Assembly (NCBI GenBank): GCA_019426215.1
Contig: CM033393.1
Coordinates: 23,314,591-23,378,590 of the forward strand
DNA: 64,000 bases
Source of the DNA: Buddleja alternifolia
Taxonomy: Eukaryota > Streptophyta > Magnoliopsida > Lamiales > Scrophulariaceae
Reading direction: 5' to 3'
Made by a program: the position numbers and the translations under genes. This document shows, one piece after another, positions 47,776 to 59,751 of this stretch. Below the pieces are notes generated by a model. It did not search any database. It worked only from the letters and a program-made list of their open reading frames with translations, and was not told the DNA's origin. Numbering within the stretch: the first letter of the stretch is position 1; the number at the start of each line of letters is the position of its first letter.

Positions 47776-50349
47776 TTAGGAGATTTTGTGACCTAGTACA
47801 ATCCCTTCCCGGACCATAAAATGACATTTTTCCCAATTCAAAACAAGATTTGTTTCCTCACAGCGTTTTAGAACACGGTCCAAATGATCAAGACATGTGT
47901 TAAATGAGGTTCCAAAAACAGAAAAATCATCCATAAAAATCTCAAGGAATTCTTCAACCATGTCATGAAAGATCGCCATCATACATCGTTGAAATGTGGC
48001 CGGGGCATTGCATAATCCAAACGGCATCCGCCTATAAGCGAACGTGCCATAGGGACAAGTGAAAGTTGTTTTCTCTTGGTCCTCGGGTGCTATGGCAATT
48101 TGGTTATAGCCGGAATACCCATCTAGAAAACAATAAAAATCATGTCCGGCTAACCTTTCAAGCATTTGGTCAATGAAAGGGAGGGGGAAATGGTCCTTAC
48201 GAGTCGCATCATTTAACTTGCGATAATCTATACACACACGCCACCCGGTAAGCATTCGAGTAGGGATTAATTCATTGTTCGCATTTTCTATCACAGTTAT
48301 TCCGCCCTTCTTGGGTACTACTTGAGTCGGGCTTACCCATGCACTATCAGAGATAGGATAGATTATACCTGCATCGAGTAGTTTTATAACCTCTTTCTTT
48401 ACCACCTCTTGTATTTGTGGATTTGACCGTCTTTGTGGTTGGCGTGTAGGTTTTGCGGACTCCTCCATGAGTATTTTGTGCATGCACACCGCTGGACTTA
48501 TGCCTTTTATATCCTCAATTTTCCACCCGAAGGCTTTTTTGATGGCCTTCAATACTCTCATGAGTCGCTCCTCCTGTTCTCCTGTCAAAGAAGATGAGAC
48601 AATTAAAGGTAGAGTCTCATTATCATTTAAAAATACATATTTCAAATGTAATGGTAATGGTTTAAGCTCAAGAATAGGGGCCTCTTCGATAGAAGGGCGA
48701 GGAGGAGCCAAGAGTGATCTTTCTAATTTTTTAGGTCCAATGACGTGGTAAAGAGGTGGCTTCTCTACGCTAAACATGGTTTCCAATTGTTCTTCACTCG
48801 CTGAATCGACATCCATAGATTTGGAAAGACATGTCTCCAATGGGTCGTCTACCATTTGTGCCTGGAAAGTCTCATCAATCAACATATCAAATACATCGAT
48901 GCGTAAACATGAGTCAGGATCACATGGGTGTTTAAGCACTTTAAAAACATCAAAGGTGACCTTTTCATCTCCCACATTTAAGGTTAGCTTACCATTGGCA
49001 ATATCGATTACCGCCTTACCAGTGGCTAGGAATGGTCTTCCTAGGATCAGGGGTACCTCAACATCTTCCTCCATATCAAGAACCACAAAGTCAACCGGGA
49101 AGTAGAACTTGTCGACTTGAACGATTACATCTTCGATTATTCCCCGTGGTCTCTTGATTGATCTATCGGCAAGTTGGAGGCTCATTGAAATCGGCTTTGG
49201 ATTACCAAGGCCCAACTTTTTGAAAAGAGAGTACAGAAGGAGGTTGATGCTAGCTCCAGAGTCACATAAAACTTTTTCGAAGGATAATGGCCCAATCGTG
49301 CAAGGAATAGTGAGATTCCCAGGGTCTTCAAGTTTCATTGGTAATTTATTAAGCAATACGGCGGAGCATTCCTCGGTTAGGCATACCGTTTCGTTTTCCT
49401 CCCACTTTTGTTTGTTAGATAAAATATCCTTGAAAAATTTCACGTAGTTTGGCATTTGTAAAATTGCGTCTATAAAAGGAATATTAATTCTAACCTCACG
49501 AAGAATTGCTAAGATCCGAAGGAAACTTGGATCCATCTCCTTTTTTTTCTTTCTATGTGCATTTGGAAATGGCAGACGGACCTCGATGGGAGGATGCGTT
49601 GGAGTTGAAGGGCCCGTGGTGGAGGATTCAGGAGGTGGCGCTTGGGCGCGGAAATCGGCGCCAGGGCGCTGTGACTCGGGCGCCTGGGCGGGACTCGACA
49701 GACGCTCGGGCGCATCAGTGCGAAACGAATTCTCCAGATGTGATGTGTTGGGCGCCTGGGCGCCACATCCGGCGCTGGGGCGCCGTGACTCGGGCGCCGG
49801 GGCGTGATCATCGGGGCGCTCGGGCGCGAAAGTGCGAAGCACCTGTTCACTGTGGGTTGGTTCCGGCGCCTGGGCGTGGTAATCTGGGCGATCGGGCGCG
49901 CATGTGCGAACAACATCATTTGCTACCTGTTTGCTACTTCTTAAGGTAATGGCATGGCATTGCTCCTTCGGATTCTTTTCCGTGTCACTTGGTAGAGTTC
50001 CCGGGGCTCTCCCGCTCATGGCGGAGGATAATTGACCCATTTGTGTTTTCATATCCTTCATCTCCATCATTAAATCCTTCATCACAGTACGGAGTTCGTT
50101 GATTGCTGAATCCGATTTCTTTATTTGTTCATCGAGACGCTCATCGGTTGTAAGAGGTCTTACTTGCCTTTGTATATGAGGATTACCTTGCCTTTGAGCT
50201 TGGTTATTGTTGAATGGGGGCCTTGGTGCTTGATAGACGCCGGGATGGGCATTTTGTGCCGGATTGGGCCTCCTTGGAAAATTTTCGGGCACATGGAAGT
50301 GAGGTATGAGGATTCCAAAGCAACTTCTTCGCCCAACTCTTGAACACAA
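47776..50349 (-). pseudogene. Athila unit 1 gag C-terminus, protease and reverse transcriptase, long open frame
   Basis: An 857-codon open frame. Residues 1-90 are gag tail and a coiled-coil-like part (DEQIKKSDSAINELRTVMKD). Residues 140-245 are imperfect repeats around APERPxxHAQAPE. The retropepsin region has LCDSGASINLLLYSLFKKLG and later VPLILGRPFLATGKAVID. The reverse transcriptase starts near residue 620 ([20 protein letters not shown]), has [38 protein letters not shown] with the first catalytic Asp, [20 protein letters not shown] and [10 protein letters not shown]. It ends at TAA (47776-47778), where unit 2 has CAA. The true gag start is upstream in another frame. Confidence 0.9.
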
Positions 50350-51209
50350 GCAATCTTTTTAGTGGGTGTGATTTCTTCATCATCGGGATAGAGTTCATCT
50401 TCCCGGGCTAATTGCTCAATCTTGTCCCACACACTTTGGCAATCGAGCCCAAGGAGATCACCACCGGCGCCGGCATTGAGCCTATTTCGGATGCGCGAAC
50501 GAACTCCATCATGGAATCGTAATACTTGCTCACTCAATCTTAGGTTGTGATCCGGGCATTTTCGGAGCATGTTTTTATATCTAGCCCATGCCTCGGCCAA
50601 GGACTCATGATTCCCTTGCTTAAACTCTTTAATATTGCTCCTTAGCTCGTTGATTTTGGAAGGTGGAAAGAATTTGCTCAAAAAGGCATCGACAAATTGT
50701 CCCCATGTTGTGATGGATTGGGGTGGTAGAGATTTGTACCACATGGTCGCCCTTTCCTTTAATGAGAAGTGGAAGACTCTTAGACGAATTGCATCGAGAT
50801 CCCGTGGATGAAATTGGGTAGTCATGAGAGTATCGTCTAAAGTCTCCAAATGCTCATGAGGTGATTCATGGGGCTCTCCATAGAAGGGTTCGCTTTGCAC
50901 CATGCTAAAGATGTGTGACGGAATGTGATAATTTGGTGCAAAGAAATTTGGAAAGACTACGGGCCCCGGTATAGTGTGGACCCTTGGAGGTAGACTTTCC
51001 CGGACCGATGGAAGTCTTTGAGGAGGTGCCGGTTGCATAGTTTGGAATAGATTTTGCAACCATTCCCTGTTTTCCGGGAGATTTATGTCGGGAAAATTCC
51101 CATTTGGATTTAGATTGTCGGCCATTTCTCGAGCGCGTCTACTAGATCGAAGAACACGCTCTATCTCCAGCTCAAAATTGTATAGAGGCTCGTTAGAAGA
51201 GCGAGTCAT
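50340..51209 (-). pseudogene. gag: Athila unit 1 gag, N-terminal part
   Basis: The start at 51209-51207 opens MTRSSNEPLYNFELEIERVL. The capsid-like domain has FYGEPHESPHEHLETLDDTL, FHFSLKERATMWYKSLPPQS, WGQFVDAFLSKFFPPSKINE and the end KIEQLAREDELYPDDEEIT. This matches Athila gag. After CVQELG (near 50340) the continuing coding sequence is in the frame of the 47776-50349 ORF, so a single frameshift parts gag from the rest. The start choice is the Met nearest the primer site that gives the typical N-terminus; upstream codons extend to 51254 without similarity. Confidence 0.85.
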
Positions 51210-51349
51210 GCACCACAAATTACACCTAACAATTAAACACAAAAAAAAAAACAAAATTAGAATAATAAAATAAAAGAAAGGTTAGAAATAAACGAAGAAC
51301 TAAGAATTATGAAGATTTAAACGAAAAATCAAAAACTAAAATGAACAAG

Positions 51350-51367
51350 TCCCCGGCAACGGCGCCA
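51350..51367 (-). promoter_or_regulatory. Primer binding site, tRNA-Asp type, unit 1
   Basis: The minus strand reads TGGCGCCGTTGCCGGGGA a few bases from LTR B. This is the primer site used by Athila-type elements. Confidence 0.9.
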
Positions 51368-51373
51368 AAAACT

Positions 51374-52987
51374 TGACACGCTAAAAACTAACGTTCTATA
51401 GTAGCAAGTGCACTAGTCGTGTATAGTAATAAAGCGGAAAGTCCGGGTTGTCGAACCACAAGGACTTGAATTCTAGTTTAAGATTTTATAACAACAAAGA
51501 TCAATACAATAAACGTAAAATGAGTGTGAAACGCGTAAGATAAGAACAAGATTGCACAAGTGATTTAACCAAAATGTAAAGGGAGACTAAGGCACATGCT
51601 AGGTTCAAATTGATCAATTATACTTATAAAGATTCTTGTTGAAGGATTAGGCTTATATTGTTATGGTGAGAGCTCCGAGGGTAGAGAATAACCGATGTCT
51701 CGCGTATAAACTCCTATGCTTAGATCGTGATTTCCCAAATATTCCTATCCGGAAATCTAGCCACTAAACATGCATTAACGTACTAGAGTTCACTCGATTT
51801 GAATCGAACAACTTCACCCGGGAATCTTTACCTATGTCTAGGGCAATTCCTCATTAGTTGCGGGTCATGATGTGAATTTCTTGCACCCTAAGTCAATTTT
51901 CTCCCGAAATATTAACCTAGGCATAAGATTCTAACATATAGTGATCAAGTATATGCAAGATAGGCAAAACACAAATTCACATCACATAACAATATAAGAG
52001 TAACCTCAACAATCATCTATTATAAGCATATATCAATTTGGCCTTACATGGCCCTAGTCTTACAAGATTAGCTCATCATCAATGGCTTATGAAAAACAAT
52101 AATGAGTAATCATACACATAATCATGAACATAAGAATGCAATGAAAAGCAATTAAAAACTCCCTCAAGTGATGATGATAGAACTCCATGGTGAGATGAAG
52201 AATGAAAAATCCTCTCTCCTCCTCCAAGCTTGATGATAATCTCCAAAGAATCCTTCTCCTTCTCTCCTTTCTCTCTATTGATCGGTCCCCCTTCCTCCCC
52301 TATTTACTTCATGAAGAATGAATGCAAGAGATGATTAGCTTTATAGGTGTAGATTCTTCTTCCTCCCATGTGTTGTTCCTCTCTTGTGTCCTCCATTACT
52401 CTAAAGTGTGTAGTATAAAATTCCATAAAGTAAATCTACCAAGAAACACACTTATGACACTCCCCCTCAACACATGTGCTGAATTATGGCTAAAAGTGAT
52501 TCCTTCCCATCATAAAGAGCTGGAATTTAGGCTGAAAAGGAGTAAGATTCGGACCGTCCATGCCTAGGCGTGACTAGGAAGGCGCTAGGGCGTGTCCTGG
52601 CGCATATACTTCTATGTTCGGCGCAACAATCGTATTTCCTTCATAATTATCTCTATAGACCTCCGATTTGGATAATTAAAGTTCCCATTTGAACCTAAGA
52701 CACAGATCTACAACTTTGTAGAAGGAAATGTTGTCCAATTCGGTCTCGAAATGTACAGAATTATCGCTCGAATGTGGTAGGAGATGCATAAACCGCCTAA
52801 GTGTTGAAAAACATGTTTGAACTTGTTTTGTACATCGTTTTTCTTCCCTTTTCTTCATGTATTCTCATTTATTACCTGTATTCACTTAACACACTTATTA
52901 AATGCAAATGTGACATGATTTAAGCAAAAAGTGAATCCAAATTATAAGAATTACGGTCTTAAAAACACGTAAAAACACCTCTTATCA
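51374..52987 (-). repeat. Athila LTR B (1614 bp), shared by units 1 and 2
   Basis: It starts TGACACGCTAAAAAC and ends CTCTTATCA. It is the 5' LTR of unit 1 and the 3' LTR of unit 2 at once, the signature of a tandem array. Confidence 0.95.
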
Positions 52988-54543
52988 ACACCCCCAAACT
53001 TATCAATTGCTCGACCTCGAGCAATAAGAGCTATATGGCAAGATCAACATCATTCAATGGGAGAAAACAAAACAACTAACTAACTCACTTTCGTGGAGTA
53101 AACGATTGCACTTAGCGGGTGCAACAAGCTTTTAAACCTTTGAGTTACTTCAAAGGACGAGTTATAGTCTCGTGAGGGTTTGCATGCGATATACCCACAA
53201 AATCTAACAAAATTTATCCAACCAAATCAATACACCTCAACATGATCAACAAGAATGAATGGCATAATATCAACCTTTTAAAGTTCACAAATATATATAC
53301 ATATCAACTACTTTTGCTCATGTGAAACCAATACTTGAAAAGACTCCCTAGGGTGTAGTGAAAAATAAATCTAAGGTATTATAGTCGAAAGGCATCCTTA
53401 CCAAATTTTGGACATTAATCCCATTTAAATTTCATTATCTCAACATTCAACTTTCAATTCGTATGACACTTCCATTAAATTCATTAAGGCTAGATCATGT
53501 GCAATGTTTTATTCCATTAGACTTTCTATGACACCCATGTAACAAGCTTTAGATCAATGACTCCCAAACTAGATAGTTTTGGGGCATTAAGTGTAGAGAC
53601 ACTCCTAAGGATTTAATCACTCGAGTGTCAAAAGCCACGAAATAAAACGAGATCTTTTAAACAATTCACTTCTTTTTGGCTTGAGCTTAGCTCAAATTAG
53701 CATAATAGTACAGTATATAGGCATGAAACTTTTCACCTCCAATACGTATTAGCCTAACCACTTTTGGTCATACCAAAATTCAACCTTTTCACTTTATTGT
53801 TTAGCATATAAAATTACTACTCAACTTATAACCTTATGAGAAATCTAAGTTAATATTTCGGGAAAAATTCCTTAAGTGTCTCAAGATGGTTATCCTCTCA
53901 ACTCATCTACCCTCGATTTATGTGCATTGTGAATCATCTAAGGAAATCAATCCTAGTCTAGTGTCTCCACGAGCAATTTCAAAGATATATATATTCCATT
54001 AAATTCAAATTATTTCAAGAGATCATGCCATTTTTCCAAGTCAATCAATTTCAATGCATCAATTGGAAGGACTAAATTTTTTTTTTTTAAGTAAAAATAT
54101 ATATATATATATATATATATATGCTAAAAAATATTTCACACTATACGACACCCCCAAACTTAGACAGAAATATATAGATCATGAATGGACCCCCAAACTT
54201 AAAACAAACATTGTCCCCAATGTTGGAGAAAAATTTGAGTAAGAGAACACTTCACCATAAGGGGTGCTGAAAAGCAAACCCGAGTTCTCTTGAGGATATT
54301 CTGTCCCAAGTTTAGCAAGCGCGACTTAGTTGAAAGAGAATCCTACTACAAAATCAACATGTGCTATCCATATGATCCGGTTAAGCATAGCATATTTTCC
54401 ACAACACAAAAAAGAAAAAAAAAACAAAATAAAATCCAACAATAATAATAAAAAAAATAATTCCAAAGGTTAATCAAAATTCAAAAACAGACCACAAATA
54501 AACATCTATGATAAAAAATTCAGGAAATGAAAATAACACGGGA
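52988..54543 (-). other. Athila unit 2, 3' untranslated part with three polypurine-like tracts
   Basis: The proper tract lies at 52988-53001. Two further CCCCCAAACTT words occur at 54150-54160 and 54190-54200. The remainder is AT-rich with a TA repeat (about 54097-54122) and no ORF. Confidence 0.8.
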
Positions 54544-55867
54544 CTAATCGTCAAACATGGCGTCCACATCATCATGATCCCCTCCACCCTCAACAGGCTC
54601 ATCATCTCCTAAAATATGGTCATCGTCAAGCAAATCATCGGAACCATCGACATGCTCAGGAGAATCAACCCGAACAACTAAAGCACCTGCACCTATATCG
54701 GGCATATCATCTTGCGGAGGTGTATAAGAATGCGAAAAAGTAGGCGGCGAAGAGTAGTCGAAAGGTCCCCGGCCCATAAATGCATCCTGCTCCATAAATA
54801 ATTGTCTAACGTAAGAACAACCTTCATTCATCATGGTATGCATCTCTGTCCTTAATAGCTGCCGAAGGGCATCCATATCAAATGATGTAGTGTGGCTTGA
54901 TTCTGCACCATGAGCAGATGAAGGTGGACGAGAACGCTTAGGAGGAGGGGGAGCGTGTGGAGTAGCGGCAAGCATAGTGATGGATGAACCAGGTGGCTCG
55001 GGTCGCTCTAGAGGAGAAACTTGAATTCTATGCTTGTTACAGAGAGCAGTGATAAGGGAGGGAAAAATCAGAGGATTCTTCTTTGTCGACTCTACTCCCC
55101 ATCCTCTGTTGTGTCATCTGATCAACTACCCAAGCAAACTCATTTTTGAACTTCTTCAACTGGTCTAATAAAGAATCAAAGATCAACTTTGAGAAGTCAA
55201 TAGTTTTGCGAGTCATGATAGAAAAAATGAGAGCGGCCCTTTGTTTATTAGCTTCTGACTTATTAGTGCTAGGAATGAGATTGAACCGTATAAATTCAAG
55301 CCAAAAGGTGGCCTCCGGAAGTAAAGCTCGACGGGGGAGATAGGCCTGGCCCGATGGCCAAATCTCACCTTCCTTTGCTATGACCCTCATTAACTCATCC
55401 ATATCGATTTGTAGGTGTCCCCCGTGATAAAGAGTAGTGTATTCACACTGTTGAGGCTTAGGAGTACCTATAATCTCCCGAATCTTTCCGACATCATATG
55501 ACACCTTGGTATGGCGAACCGTGTGCTCAGGCTCACTATATCTCGAGGCTGTAAGTTCATGAAATGCCCCCGCACCAAAGAATTCCTGAACCAAAGGAAC
55601 CCAAATAATCTCGGGCTTACGACAAAAATATTGCAAGTGATGAAACTCAACCAAGTTCCGCACCGAAGGCTGTCCCTGTGTAACTAAGTACTTCTCCTTA
55701 ATGATATTTCGATGGTGGAGGCATTGACAGATTATTTGGACCTCCGGATCAGAGAATCGAGGGTCAAGGGTCGGAATAGTCGAATCAATGGGTAGTTCAG
55801 GGTCGTTAGATGACCCTTCTCCCACCTTCTTTTTACTTTTGGATTGTTTGGAAGTGTGCTTCGGCAT
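54544..55867 (-). pseudogene. Athila unit 2 envelope-position ORF (putative plant transposon protein), one frameshift
   Basis: Athila elements carry an extra ORF after pol in this place; its function is unproven. The start at 55867 opens MPKHTSKQSKSKKKVGEG. Residues 30-260 fit the 'putative plant transposon protein' domain: VRNLVEFHHLQYFCRKPEII, FFGAGAFHELTASRYSE, GQAYLPRRALLPEATFWLEF and ALIFSIMTRKTIDFSKLIFD. The frame then shifts near 55085 (the family continues where LPYHCSL is read) into 54544-54975, which has a proline-rich run, a helical part and an acidic C-terminus (DDLLDDDHILGDDEPVEGGG). I see no signal peptide, fusion peptide or clear transmembrane span. Unit 1 lacks it. Confidence 0.75.
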
Positions 55868-57019
55868 TTTTTTTTTTTTTTAGAAATTTTGGCAGAGTAA
55901 CGACGTTTAATCGATATACCAAATTCCCGACTACTCCCCCAAAAACAGCAACCCACACAACAATCAACCAGAAATCACCCCAAACCTTGAAATGTAAAAT
56001 TAATTTCCACACCAAAACGGAACTATAATCACAAATGTAAATTCAAATCTGTAATTCCCAAATTCATTACACAGCCCGATGATTCTGTATTTCAAACTGA
56101 AATTGTGCACAAATAATCCTCCCAAATCTGTAAATCCCGAATATTTCCCCACAATTGAATATTCACCAAGATTAAGCAACCATTTCAGGCCCGAAACGAA
56201 AACACTGATGAAAGATAACTTTATACGGATTGAATAATTGGAAATGAGCAAGAACACAGCTATTCACTCATCTTTTGATCGAGAGAAAACGGAAATTGCA
56301 GTTTTACGGCGGCAAATTCGACGGCGAGTGGTGGAAGACGGTGGTTCGGGCAGGTCCTATGGTGGCTTTAAGGTGGAGATTTGATGGTTGTTGCTCGGCA
56401 GTCGGAAGAGAGAGAGAGAAATTTGAGAGATAGATCTAATTTTTCAGCCAAGGTTAAGTTTATACCTGCGCGGCGCCCGGGCGCGCGTATATCGGCGCCT
56501 AGGCGCCTCAATGCGAAGCAATTGAATATTTTGAGTTTTACGCCGCGCCTGAGCGTGTAAGGGGGACGCCTTGGCGTCGTGGGCCTGGTGCCTGGGCGCG
56601 ATATGGGGCACGCTGGGGCGCGGGAATGCGAAAGGAATTGGACAAAAATAGCTCTCGTGGCGCCCCGGCGTAGGATTTTGATGCCTGGGCGCCTATGATT
56701 AGGCGCCGGGGCGTGTAGTATCGTACGCCTAGGCGCGGAAATGCGAAGCAGGTCCTGTACTGAAGAAAGAGGCGCCCGGGCGCGGGAGACATGGCGCCTA
56801 GGCGTGGATGTTGCTGTGTTGCAAATTTCATTCCATTTCCTGTAAACAAAAGGAAAAATAACAATTCACACTAAAATTAACACAACTAACAAAGATTAAG
56901 CAAGAGTAATCAAAATAAAACGAAGCAAACCAAACAAAAATATGAGAAAAGAAGGAACTTGGGTGCCTCCCAAGAAGCGCTAGTTTAGAGTCGGTAGCTC
57001 GACGTGAGACAAAGAGTTG
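55868..57019 (-). other. Athila unit 2 pol-env spacer with GC-rich repeats
   Basis: 56460-56815 consists of repeated words GGCGCCTAGGCGC, GGCGCCCGGGCGC and GGCGCCGGGGCG, often followed after some bases by AATGCGAA. 55868-56460 and 56815-57019 are AT-rich. The 108-codon frame 56538-56864 only reads the repeats. Confidence 0.8.
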
Positions 57020-58412
57020 CTAAGGATCCTGGAGGGGTATGGTCACTTTATCCCTTGACCCGTCAATTCCAATGTAATGCTTTAACCTTTGGGCGTTTGT
57101 CATGAAGGTCCGTCCATTTTTCGTTATAAGTTCAATAGCACCGGAGGCATAAACACGAGATATAACAAACGGTCCCGACCATTTTGACTTGAGTTTCCCG
57201 GGAAAAAGTCGAAGGCGAGAATTGTATAGTAACACTTTGTCTCCTTCGTGAAATTCCCGAGGAATGATACGCTTATCATGCCAAGTTTTCGTTCGCTCCT
57301 TGTAAATCTTGGCATTCTCATACGCTTGATGGCGCCATTCCTCAAGTTCGTGCAATTGGAGTAAACGCTTGGTACCTACGAGTTGGGAATCAAAATTTAG
57401 AAATTTAATAGCCCAAAAGCGCGATGTTCGAGCTCAACCGGCAAGTGACATGCTTTTCCAAAGACAAGGCGATATGGGGACATGCCAATCGGAGTTTTAA
57501 ACGCGGTTCTATATGCCCACAAGGCGTCATCTAGTTTAAGGGACCAATCTTTTCTAGATGCGTTAACCGTTTTTTCAAGAATGCGTTTAATCTCCCTGAT
57601 TTGACACCTCCACTTGACCACTCGTTTGGGGATGATATGGGGTTGAGATTTTATGCCGTACCCCGTACTTGTTCAATAAGTGTTCGAATTGTTTGTTGCA
57701 AAAATGGGTGCCCCCGTCACTAACGATTGCTCTAGGAGTTCCAAAACGAGTGAAAATCCTGTTTCTTAAAAATCGAGTAACCACCCGAGCATCGTTAGTT
57801 GGTAAAGCCTCGGCTTCGACCCATTTGGAGACATAGTCGACCGCAACAAGAATATACTTATTAGAACAAGAACTAGGGAAAGGTCCCATAAAATCAATAC
57901 CCCACACATCAAATAGTTCACATTCAAGCATGTTGTGCAATGTCATTTCGTGTCTTTTAGAGATGTTACCTGTTCGTTGACACCTATCACAAGATTGAAC
58001 ATACAAAATGCATCTTTAGAAAGAGTAGGCCAAAAGAAACCTGATTGAAGCACTTTAGCCACTGTTTTAGAAGGTCCAAAGTGACCACCTACCGACATAT
58101 CATGACACTGGGTGAGAATTGATGCTGTTTCCTCCTCAAGGATACATCGTCGAATGAGGCCATCTGCACAAATCTTAAATAGATATGGTTCGTCCCACAA
58201 ATATCGCTTCACATCAAATAGGAATTTCTTCCTTTGATGATAAGTGATATCCGGAGGAAGAACTCCCGTGACAAGATAATTTGCATAATTGGCATACCAG
58301 GATCGTCATTATTGTGTATAGCATACAAGTGCTCATCGGGAAACTCCTCACAAATAGGTTTATCATACACGCACTCGGGGGTAGGAGCCTCTATCCTAGA
58401 CAAGTGGTCGGC
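57020..58412 (-). pseudogene. Athila unit 2 integrase pseudogene
   Basis: The full domain order is visible in four pieces: N-terminal part 58209-58403, zinc-binding part 57943-58212 ([20 protein letters not shown], then the CDRCQRTGN region), core 57587-58006 with [25 protein letters not shown] and [13 protein letters not shown], and the C-terminal part at 57397-57621 and 57020-57355 ([19 protein letters not shown], then GDKVLLYNSRLRLFPGKLKS and WSGPFVISRVYASGAIEL). There is no chromodomain. Damage: one base missing near 58295 and near 58006, one base inserted near 57595 and a break near 57360-57396. Confidence 0.85.
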
Positions 58413-59751
58413 AACAACATTTTCTACTCCTTCTTATCCTTAATTTCTACATCAAATTCTTGAAGAAGTAAAATCCACCTAATGAGTCTAGGTTTTGCAT
58501 CCTTTTTGGCAAGTAAGTATTTTAATGCGGAGTGATCGGTGTACACAATTACTTTATTCAAAATGAGATAAGCATGGAACTTGTCAAATGCAAATACTAT
58601 GGCTAGTAATTCTTTTTCCGTGGTTGCGTAATTCATTTGTGCATCATTTAAAGTCTTACTAGCATAGTAGATGGTTTGAAATACCTTATCCTTCCTTTGG
58701 CCAAGGACCGCACCCACCGCGGTGTCACTAGCATCACACATCAATTCGAAGGGCAAACTCCAGTCGGGAGGTGCCATGATAGGAGCGGATATCAATAGCT
58801 CCTTAAGAGTCATGAAGGCCTGTAAACAAAGGGAATCAAAATTGAATGGTGCATCTTTGACAAGCAAGTTAGATAACGGCTTTGCAATTTTGGAAAAATC
58901 TTTGATAAATCGCCTATAGAAGCCGGCATGACCAAGAAAGCTCCTCACGGCTTTCACCGATGTAGGTGGAGGAAGCTTTTCTATTACCTCAATCTTGGCT
59001 TGGTCCACTTCAATCCCTTTTTGGGAGATTTTGTGACCTAGTACAATCCCTTCCCGGACCATAAAATGACATTTTTCCCAATTCAAAACAAGATTTGTTT
59101 CCTCACAGCGTTTTAGAACACGGTCCAAATGATCAAGACATGTGTTAAATGAGGTTCCAAAAACAGAAAAATCATCCATAAAAATCTCAAGGAATTCTTC
59201 AACCATGTCATGAAAGATCGCCATCATACATCGTTGAAATGTGGCCGGGGCATTGCATAATCCAAACGGCATCCGCCTATAAGCGAACGTGCCATAGGGA
59301 CAAGTGAAAGTTGTTTTCTCTTGGTCCTCGGGTGCTATGGCAATTTGGTTATAGCCGGAATACCCATCTAGAAAACAATAAAAATCATGTCCGCTAACCT
59401 TTCAAGCATTTGGTCAATGAATGGGAGGGGGAAATGGTCCTTACGAGTCGCATCATTTAACTTGCGATAATCTATACACACACGCCACCCGGTAAGCATT
59501 CGAGTAGGGATTAATTCATTGTTCGCATTTTCTATCACAGTTATTCCGCCCTTCTTGGGTACTACTTGAGTCGGAGCTTACCCATGCACTATCAGAGATA
59601 GGATAGATTATACCTGCATCGAGTAGTTTTATAACCTCTTTCTTTACCACCTCTTGTATTTGTGGATTTGACCGTCTTTGTGGTTGGCGTGTAGGTTTTG
59701 CGGACTCCTCCATGAGTATTTTGTGCATGCACACCGCTGGACTTATGCCTT
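58413..59751 (-). pseudogene. Athila unit 2 reverse transcriptase and RNase H pseudogene
   Basis: 58424-59272 is open for 282 codons from [13 protein letters not shown] through [10 protein letters not shown] (active site) to RNase H ([30 protein letters not shown]) and ends [11 protein letters not shown] where a G is missing, the same defect as in unit 1. Upstream, a one-base loss near 59395 and a one-base gain near 59575 break the N-terminal part (59516-59734, EEVIKLLDAGIIYP-like). The CAA codon lost in unit 1 is intact here. Confidence 0.85.

Noticed and set aside
49506..49949. Plus-strand ORFs of 147 and 73 codons (also 60750-61173)
   Set aside because: They are antisense shadows of the GC-rich repeat linker in Athila gag.
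56538..56864. 108-codon ORF in the Athila pol-env spacer
   Set aside because: It is a frame through GC-rich repeats without a domain, and the order gag-pol-env leaves no known gene here.
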